Below are positions 59,101-64,000 of a stretch of 64,000 bases of DNA, one piece after another. The notes below the pieces were generated by a model. The model made no database searches. It worked only from the letters and a program-made list of their open reading frames with translations, and had not been told where the DNA came from. The stretch spans positions 24,859-88,858 of the forward strand of contig JASMCQ010000058.1 of assembly GCA_030753265.1 (NCBI GenBank). The letters are read 5' to 3'. A program made the position numbers and the translations under genes. This DNA comes from Dehalococcoidia bacterium. Its GTDB lineage: Bacteria > Chloroflexota > Dehalococcoidia > UBA3495. The stretch's first letter is position 1. Every line of letters begins with the position of its first letter.

Positions 59101-59657
59101 TAGTCCGTCCGCGGGTCCAACTGCCACAGATCGTTGGCGAAGCTGATCTGGTGGAACGTCAGAAACAGCCGGTCGAACCCCACCAGCGCGAAGAGTCCCA
59201 CCGCCAATAACAGCGCCAGCGTGACTCCGCCACCCCAGAGGCACCGGCGGGCCAGGGTCTCGGCGAACCGGCGCCGGTACCGCGCCAAGCCCCAGCCCGC
59301 CGTGGCCAGCAGGTAGGCCGTGGATAGCACCGCGATTATGTAAACTCCCCAGATCAGGCGCTTCACGTCCCGCATGTGGGTGGCTTCCCGGCTGTTGAAC
59401 AGGTCCCGCTCCTCGCCGAAAATCCGGGTCCGCACCGCCAAGGGCTCCTCGCCGGAGTTGAAGTAGTGGCGGATGTCGGCGGCCACCTGGACCAGGTCCG
59501 CCCGGGTGATGCCGGTGTAGCTGGAAATCTGGTACTTGTCGAATCCCCTCTCGTATACACCGACGCTGTTGAACGCCCAGGCAACGCTGGCGGTCACCAG
59601 AAACAGGGGCACGGCAACGATGAAAAGGGCGTTTGGAACCCAGGCGACCCGGCGCAC
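58956..59657 (-). CDS. TIGR01906/DUF1461 family membrane protein
   Basis: 233 residues with four to five membrane segments: FIVAVPLFLVTASVAWAFN near the N-terminus, IWGVYIIAVLSTAYLLA, LALLLAVGLFALVGF and a last one near the C-terminus. The family landmarks FLTFHQISFANDLWQLDP and FPQNFWFDAT are clear. Function unknown. Its stop codon TAG is the first triplet of a TAGGGGC palindrome, so the repeat appears to have set the present C-terminus. A broken copy of its last ~45 codons follows downstream. Confidence 0.88.
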   Translation of the reverse strand: MRRVAWVPNALFIVAVPLFLVTASVAWAFNSVGVYERGFDKYQISSYTGITRADLVQVAADIRHYFNSGEEPLAVRTRIFGEERDLFNSREATHMRDVKRLIWGVYIIAVLSTAYLLATAGWGLARYRRRFAETLARRCLWGGGVTLALLLAVGLFALVGFDRLFLTFHQISFANDLWQLDPRTDYLVALFPQNFWFDATMWVATRAVAGALVVTVFSGGYLLYLRRAARGEV

Positions 59658-59698
59658 GCTTCCTCCTAGGGTGAGTTCTACGTTAGCATCCCAACATC

Positions 59699-59728
59699 TT
59701 GTGAAGCAACCACCGGCCTGGCTATAAT
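59699..59728 (+). promoter_or_regulatory. Promoter giving a leaderless mazG transcript
   Basis: TTGTGA (59699-59704) and a perfect TATAAT (59723-59728) are 18 bases apart. The expected start point falls at or beside the mazG ATG at 59735, and no ribosome binding site precedes that ATG, so the transcript should be leaderless. Confidence 0.55.
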
Positions 59729-59734
59729 TCGCCC

Positions 59735-60538
59735 ATGCCTTACGAACCGATCCCCGAAAGCGATCTCGGAAAATTCCAGACCTTGATGGACATCATGGAG
59801 CGGCTCCGCGCTCCGGGGGGCTGCCCCTGGGACCGGGAGCAGACCCACGCCTCGTTGAAGCGCAACCTCCTGGAGGAGTGCTACGAGGTACTGGAGGCCG
59901 TGGATCGCGACGACGCCCCGGCGCTGTCCGAGGAGCTGGGAGACATCCTGGTGCAGGTGGCGTTCCACGTTCAAATCGCCAGTGAGGCCGGCGAGTTTGA
60001 CCTGGCCGACGTGCTGGCCCGGGTCAACCGAAAGCTGGTGCGCCGGCACCCCCACGTCTTTGGCGATGCCCAGGTCGCCGACTCCAGCGAGGTGGAGCGC
60101 AACTGGGAGCGTCTGAAAGCGGAGGAGAACCGGAGTAAAGGGGTCCGCAAATCGGCGGTGGACGGCATACCCCGGGACCTGCCCGCTTTGACCTACGCTC
60201 AGCTAATGCAGGACCGGGTGGGCAAAGCCGGATTCGAGTGGGATGACATCTCCGGCGTGCTGGACAAGGTGGTTGAAGAGGCGGAGGAGCTTCGCCGGGC
60301 CGCCAGCCAGGAAGAAAAGATCCACGAGGTGGGCGACCTCATCTTCACCCTGGTCAACCTGTCCCGGTGGCTCAACATCCACGCCGAAGATGCCCTGAGG
60401 CAGGCCAACCGCCGCTTCCAGGGCCGGTACACCACGATGGAGCGACTGGCGGCCGGCCGCGGCCAGGAGTTCATCCAGCTTCCGCTGGCCGACAAAGAGG
60501 CCCTCTGGCAGGAGGCGAAACGGCTGGAGAAGAGCTAG
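59735..60538 (+). CDS. mazG: Nucleoside triphosphate pyrophosphohydrolase MazG
   Basis: 267 residues, with two MazG modules as in E. coli (263). The first has CPWDREQTHASLKRNLLEE and EECYEVLEAVDRDD with EELGDILVQVAFH; the second has VVEEAEELRRAAS and HEVGDLIFTLVNLSRWL. Both give EExxE(12-28)ExxD magnesium sites. It hydrolyses non-canonical NTPs and, in enteric bacteria, tempers ppGpp signalling. Apparently transcribed without a leader. It converges with the broken sppA. Confidence 0.93.
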   Translation: MPYEPIPESDLGKFQTLMDIMERLRAPGGCPWDREQTHASLKRNLLEECYEVLEAVDRDDAPALSEELGDILVQVAFHVQIASEAGEFDLADVLARVNRKLVRRHPHVFGDAQVADSSEVERNWERLKAEENRSKGVRKSAVDGIPRDLPALTYAQLMQDRVGKAGFEWDDISGVLDKVVEEAEELRRAASQEEKIHEVGDLIFTLVNLSRWLNIHAEDALRQANRRFQGRYTTMERLAAGRGQEFIQLPLADKEALWQEAKRLEKS

Positions 60539-60593
60539 CTCACCGCAATCCGGCAGAGAGGACGCCGTTGGGACCGGCTGGGTGCCCCCAGGG

Positions 60594-61431
60594 TCACTCA
60601 CCCTCCGGCGAGTAGTCGCTCATCAGATACGACGGCTCCAGGTAGTAGATGCCGCCGGCCTGCAACCGCTGGAGCTGGGCGGCGAGGGGGGCAGGGCGGA
60701 GCTGCGATTGCCCATGCCGCCGAACATCCGCTGGCCTATCGAGCGTTTGGGACGCACCATGAGCGGGCGGGGCCGGATGCTTCCCAGCCGTGCCGCGAGT
60801 TCCAGCGCGTCCTGGAAGTCCCCAAGCTCGTCAACCAGACCCAGCTCATTCCCCCTGCGGGCGGTGAACACCTCGCCGGTGGCCAGTTCCCGGACCTGAC
60901 CCTCGTCCAAGGGGCGGCCCTGGGCCACCACCGCGACGAAATTATCGTAAATCTCGTTGATCAGCCCCTGGAATTTCTCTCCCTCTTCGGCGGTTGGGCC
61001 GCGCCAGAACCCGGTCATGTCCTTTAGCCGGCCCCCCTTGAACACGAAAAATCCACGCCGGCCTTACCCAGCAGTTGCTCCAGAACGGGCCGGAGGTAGA
61101 TGACGCCGATGGAACCCACCAGCGCGGCGGGCAGCGCAACGATCTTGCTGGCGGCGCAGCCCAGGTAATAGCCGCCGGAAGCTCCCAAACCGCGAATGTA
61201 GGCCACCACCGGTTTTCGCTCGGCCACCCTCTTCAAGCTCCGGTAGAGAACCTCCGAGCCGGAGGCGGACCCCCCCGGAGAGTCTATGTCCAGCAGCAGG
61301 GCGCGGTAGCGGGTGCTCTGGGCGACGGAGTCGAAGAGACGAGTGTACGCCGGCACGCGGACGCGGGTGCCGATCACTCCCTCGATCTCCACGACCGCGA
61401 CACCGGCACGTCTTTTCAGAAACAGCGGCAT
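60594..61431 (-). pseudogene. sppA: Signal peptide peptidase SppA, broken by two single-base frameshifts
   Basis: Start ATG 61429-61431 with AGGAG seven bases upstream. The first part, to about 61040, has LLLDIDSPGGSASGSEVLYR, GLGASGGYYLGCAASKIVA (catalytic Ser) and GSIGVIY. At a run of five T the frame is lost; adding one T restores VFKGGRLKDM with the catalytic Lys. Near 60695 a run of six C breaks it again; a seventh C restores PLAAQLQRLQAGG to a proper stop at 60594-60596. Both lesions are in homopolymers, so sequencing error is as likely as real decay. With the repairs the protein is about 280 residues, a short-form membrane-associated SppA. Confidence 0.85.
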
Positions 61432-61884
61432 TTCTCGAAATCTCCTGAAAGCGGTTGCAACCATTGTACCGCTTGGAGCCTCTGGCTGGGGCGTCTTCCG
61501 AGTGGCGTTTGCCCTCCCCGGCCCACGCTCTCTCGCCGGAGAAACGAAAAGGCTGTGATGCGCCACCTCCGGCGGAGCATCACAGTCCAATCTTAACTTC
61601 GCGGGGTTAGTCCTCAGCCGACGTGGCTTGCAAAGAGAAATGTCGACATCGAGCTGATTGGGCCAGTTTGGCGTCTCGCAAATGGCTCGATACCCGTTCC
61701 GTCACCCCGGCGAAAGCCGGCTCTTCCCTAGATTCCGGCCTTCGCCGGAAAGACGGGGGGAAGGGAGCGTCACCGGTGCGACGCTGCCCATGTGGAGGTA
61801 CTCTTGGCACGCCACCTGTCGACCGCTATCTTCGGAGTAGCCCGGCAAATCCATCGGGCCGGCACGCCCAAGCCGGTCTCCGCC
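61432..61884. repeat. Intergenic region with facing CCGGCGAAGGCCGG-type repeats
   Basis: About 450 bases between the divergent-side end of sppA and the SDR gene. CGTCACCCCGGCGAAAGCCGG (from about 61700) faces GATTCCGGCCTTCGCCGGAA (61731-61750), the same arrangement as at 53237-53298. No gene is supported. Confidence 0.6.
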
Positions 61885-62724
61885 CTACGGGATCACCGGT
61901 GGCCGGCTGGAGGGATCGGTTGGGGACTGCCGGGCGAATGGCTGGAGCGTGCCGCCATCGAGGACCACGCTGGTGCCGGTGAGATACCCGGCTCGGTCCG
62001 ACGCCAGGAAGGCAACCAGATCTCCAACCTCCTCGGGCTTGCCGAAGCGGCGCATGGGAATGGCGGCTACCGCCTCCTTGGCCAGCTCCTCGGCCGGGCG
62101 GCCGGTCTCCTTGGCCTTGGCCTCTAGCGAAGCGGTCAGGTATTCCGTCTGGATGGGGCCGGAGAGCAAGTTGTTCACGGTAATGTTGAATGGGGCCAGC
62201 TCGTTGGAAAGCAGCTTGGAGTAACCCACCAGCGCCGACTGGCTGGCGGCGGAGAGGGCCGCCCCGTTGTCCGGGCGGCCCACCGGGCTGTGGAGCAAGT
62301 GGATAATGCGCCCCCATCGCTGCTGCTTCATGTAGGGAATCACTTCCCGGGCCAGGCGGATGGCGCTGAGGAAGTTCTCTTCCAGGGCCGCCAAAATGGT
62401 CTCGTCGCTGAACTCGGAGGCCCGGCCGGACGGACCGTGCCCCACGTGGGTCACCAGGATTCCGATCTGGCCGAAGCGGTTGAAGGTGTCACGAACCACG
62501 CGGCGGATATCCCTGGGCACCGAAAGGTCGGCGGGGATGGCCAGCACGTGGTGTTGCGACCCAATCCTGGCCAACTCGATCTCGGTGCGGCGCAGGTCGG
62601 CCTCGGTTCGAGCAGAGATGGTGACGCTGGCGCCCTCTTGGGCGAAGGCTACCGCTATGGCCCTCCCCATACCCCTGCTGGATCCTCCCACGATAGCGAC
62701 GCGGTCTTTCAATCCCAGGTCCAT
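61885..62724 (-). CDS. SDR-family protein with a degenerate active site
   Basis: 279 residues. Classical SDR fold: AIVGGSSRGMGRAIAVAFA (TGxxxGxG-type, G13-G20), ADLS, and the C-terminal block RFGKPEEVGDLVAFLASDRAGYLTGTSVVLDGGT. The catalytic Tyr-x-x-x-Lys is missing: the segment reads ALSAASQSALVGYSK, with Leu or Ser where Tyr belongs and Ser or Gln for Lys; the Ser strand reads IIHLLHSP. It may bind a nucleotide without dehydrogenase activity, or use other residues. It precedes a CoA-transferase gene on the same strand. Confidence 0.88.
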   Translation of the reverse strand: MDLGLKDRVAIVGGSSRGMGRAIAVAFAQEGASVTISARTEADLRRTEIELARIGSQHHVLAIPADLSVPRDIRRVVRDTFNRFGQIGILVTHVGHGPSGRASEFSDETILAALEENFLSAIRLAREVIPYMKQQRWGRIIHLLHSPVGRPDNGAALSAASQSALVGYSKLLSNELAPFNITVNNLLSGPIQTEYLTASLEAKAKETGRPAEELAKEAVAAIPMRRFGKPEEVGDLVAFLASDRAGYLTGTSVVLDGGTLQPFARQSPTDPSSRPPVIP

Positions 62725-62996
62725 TGCCGGTCAACCTCCTCGCCCACGGCGGTTCCGTCCCATGATAAACGGACCTCCGGCCTCAGGCAAGATGTCTGAA
62801 CCCCGATATATATCAACCCGAAGGCCCCAATTCTCACCCGGCAACGGTGGGCGAGGCGGGCTGGTTACAGAAAAGGGGGCCGTGGCCGGGCTTATGGCCG
62901 GCGCAGCCGGCGGCAAAGAAGGCGCCAGGCCAGCCCTGGTTGCTGTCGTTGAAGAATGCATGGTCGAGACGGCGAACGGTGAAGCCTCTGATTCTC

Positions 62997-64000
62997 CTAG
63001 GTAACCGACTCTTCAGCCATATCGTCGATCTGGGACTCCGAGTATCCCAGCTCCCGCAGGATCTCCCTGGTGTGCTCGCCCAGCAAAGGCGGGGGCCGGT
63101 CCAAGCCACCGGGAGTCAAGGAGAACTTGATGGGAATGCCCGTCTGCTTGACGGACCCCAGGGTGGGATGGGGCATCTCCCGGTACATCTGGCGGTGCAG
63201 AAGCTGGGGGTCGGAGAAAACATCCGCCAGGTCGTTGATGGGGCCGCAGGGAACACCGGCGGGAATGAGCGCGTCTACCCACTCCGCGGTCGACCGCGTG
63301 AGGAACAGCTCCTGCAGCATGGGCGCCAGCACGGCCCTGTTACGCACCCGGTCGCCGTTGGTGGCATAGTCCGGGGTGTCCTGCAGGTCTTCCAGTCCCA
63401 TACCTTGGCAGAACCGTTGCCAGATACGTTCGGAGCCCACTGCCACATTGAGGTACTTGCCGTCACGGCACATGAATGCCTGGTAGGGGACCAGGTTGGG
63501 ATGGGCGGCCCCCAGGCGCTTGGGCGGCTCTCCGTGGGCGAAGAAATAGCCCGCCTGGTAGGTCAGCCAGGCCACCTGGGCATCCATCATGGAGACGTCG
63601 ATATACTGGCCTTCACCCTGTTGGTCCCGGTATCGGACCGCGGCCATAATCGCGAAGGCGGACCACATTCCGGCCCCGATGTCGGTTATCGCGATCCCCA
63701 CCTTCTGCGGATCGTCGTCGGGCCCGCCGGTGAGGCTCATGATGCCGCCGATGCCCTGCATTATCTGGTCGTAGGCCGGGCGGTCCCGGTAGGGCCCGTC
63801 CTGTCCGAAGCCGGAGATGGAGCAGTAGATTATCCTGGGGTTGGTCCCCTTCACCGTTTCATAGTCCAGGCCAAACCGGGACATCACCCCGGGGGTGAAG
63901 TTCTCCACCACCACGTCGGCCCCCTGGACCAACCGCAGAAAAACCTCCTTCGCCTGGGGCTCTTTGAAGTTCAGTGTCAGGCTCCGCTTATTGCGGTTGA
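62997..64000 (-). CDS. CaiB/BaiF (family III) CoA transferase, N-terminus beyond the right edge
   Basis: About 334 C-terminal residues are visible; the frame stays open to 64000. NRNKRSLTLNFKEP, GADVVVENFTPGVMSRFGLD, SGFGQDGPYRDRPAYD and GEGQYIDVSMMDAQVAWL are canonical, the last holding the nucleophilic Asp. IPAGVPCGPINDLADVFSDP and the C-terminal LGEHTREILRELGYS complete the fold. Unlike the gene at 16452 it ends after one module. It lies 272 bases upstream of the SDR gene; substrate unknown. Confidence 0.92.
   Translation of the reverse strand, partial: NRNKRSLTLNFKEPQAKEVFLRLVQGADVVVENFTPGVMSRFGLDYETVKGTNPRIIYCSISGFGQDGPYRDRPAYDQIMQGIGGIMSLTGGPDDDPQKVGIAITDIGAGMWSAFAIMAAVRYRDQQGEGQYIDVSMMDAQVAWLTYQAGYFFAHGEPPKRLGAAHPNLVPYQAFMCRDGKYLNVAVGSERIWQRFCQGMGLEDLQDTPDYATNGDRVRNRAVLAPMLQELFLTRSTAEWVDALIPAGVPCGPINDLADVFSDPQLLHRQMYREMPHPTLGSVKQTGIPIKFSLTPGGLDRPPPLLGEHTREILRELGYSESQIDDMAEESVT

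Noticed and set aside
1..64000. CRISPR array, prophage or transposase gene
   Set aside because: No regularly spaced repeats, phage structural genes or transposase motifs were found; dispersed repeats are short and irregularly placed.

Overview
The window is GC-rich bacterial chromosome (roughly 60-65 % G+C) carrying about 55 protein genes. No rRNA, tRNA, CRISPR array, phage or transposase gene could be recognised. The gene set suggests a Chloroflexota genome of the Dehalococcoidia/SAR202 kind: a soluble reductive-dehalogenase homologue, an F420 reductase homologue, CaiB/BaiF CoA transferases, PrpD and HpcH families, many MFS transporters, deoxyxylulose-pathway ispH and SelB. This placement is inference from gene content, not a phylogeny.

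Layout. 1-10040: a radical SAM enzyme cut by the left edge, phoU, a second radical SAM protein, a ChlI-like AAA ATPase diverging from a YkvA-family gene, hemW, a DUF433 antitoxin-like gene fused by a one-base overlap to selB, and nurA. 10041-12168: the cysteine operon cysK-cysE behind an apparent ribosome-mediated attenuator (near-leaderless promoter, 41-codon leader peptide with 11 Cys, mutually exclusive antiterminator and terminator). 12169-22250: a lone receiver protein and catabolic genes (crotonase, PrpD, a double-length CoA transferase, a dienoyl-CoA-reductase-like flavoenzyme, an HpcH aldolase). 22251-32090: the dehalogenase homologue, a zincin-like protein, a DAO-type flavoenzyme, an F420 reductase, a thiolase-fold/DUF35 pair, a DinB-fold protein and an inositol-phosphatase-like gene. 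32091-43274: housekeeping (amidohydrolase, prs, crotonase, thrC, ispH, a flippase-like protein, DUF488, and the compact operon argF-der-plsY-gpsA). 43275-53648: an FlK-like thioesterase, a ThDP enzyme, an M50-like membrane protein, rsmI, three tandem MFS paralogues all starting at TTG, leucine dehydrogenase and a CDGSH protein. 53819-64000: a DHA2 exporter, two tandemly duplicated MFS genes, an FmdB protein, a TIGR01906 membrane protein with a duplicated tail, mazG, an sppA broken by two frameshifts, a degenerate SDR and a CoA transferase cut by the right edge.

The intergenic gaps are rich in small non-autonomous repeats: a MITE-like element of about 140 bp, palindromes whose ends read TAGGGGC...GCCCCTA, and several families of CCGGCGAAGGCCGG, GAGCCTGTCGAA, ACCCTTTCTT and CCCCCTTT hairpins. 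Some appear to have been taken over as terminators, and one supplies a stop codon.

The strongest new observation is the cysteine attenuator: translation of Cys codons would report Cys-tRNA charging and set read-through into cysK-cysE. Second are the organohalogen-type genes (dehalogenase homologue and FlK-like thioesterase) and a run of enzymes whose family-defining catalytic residues have been replaced.
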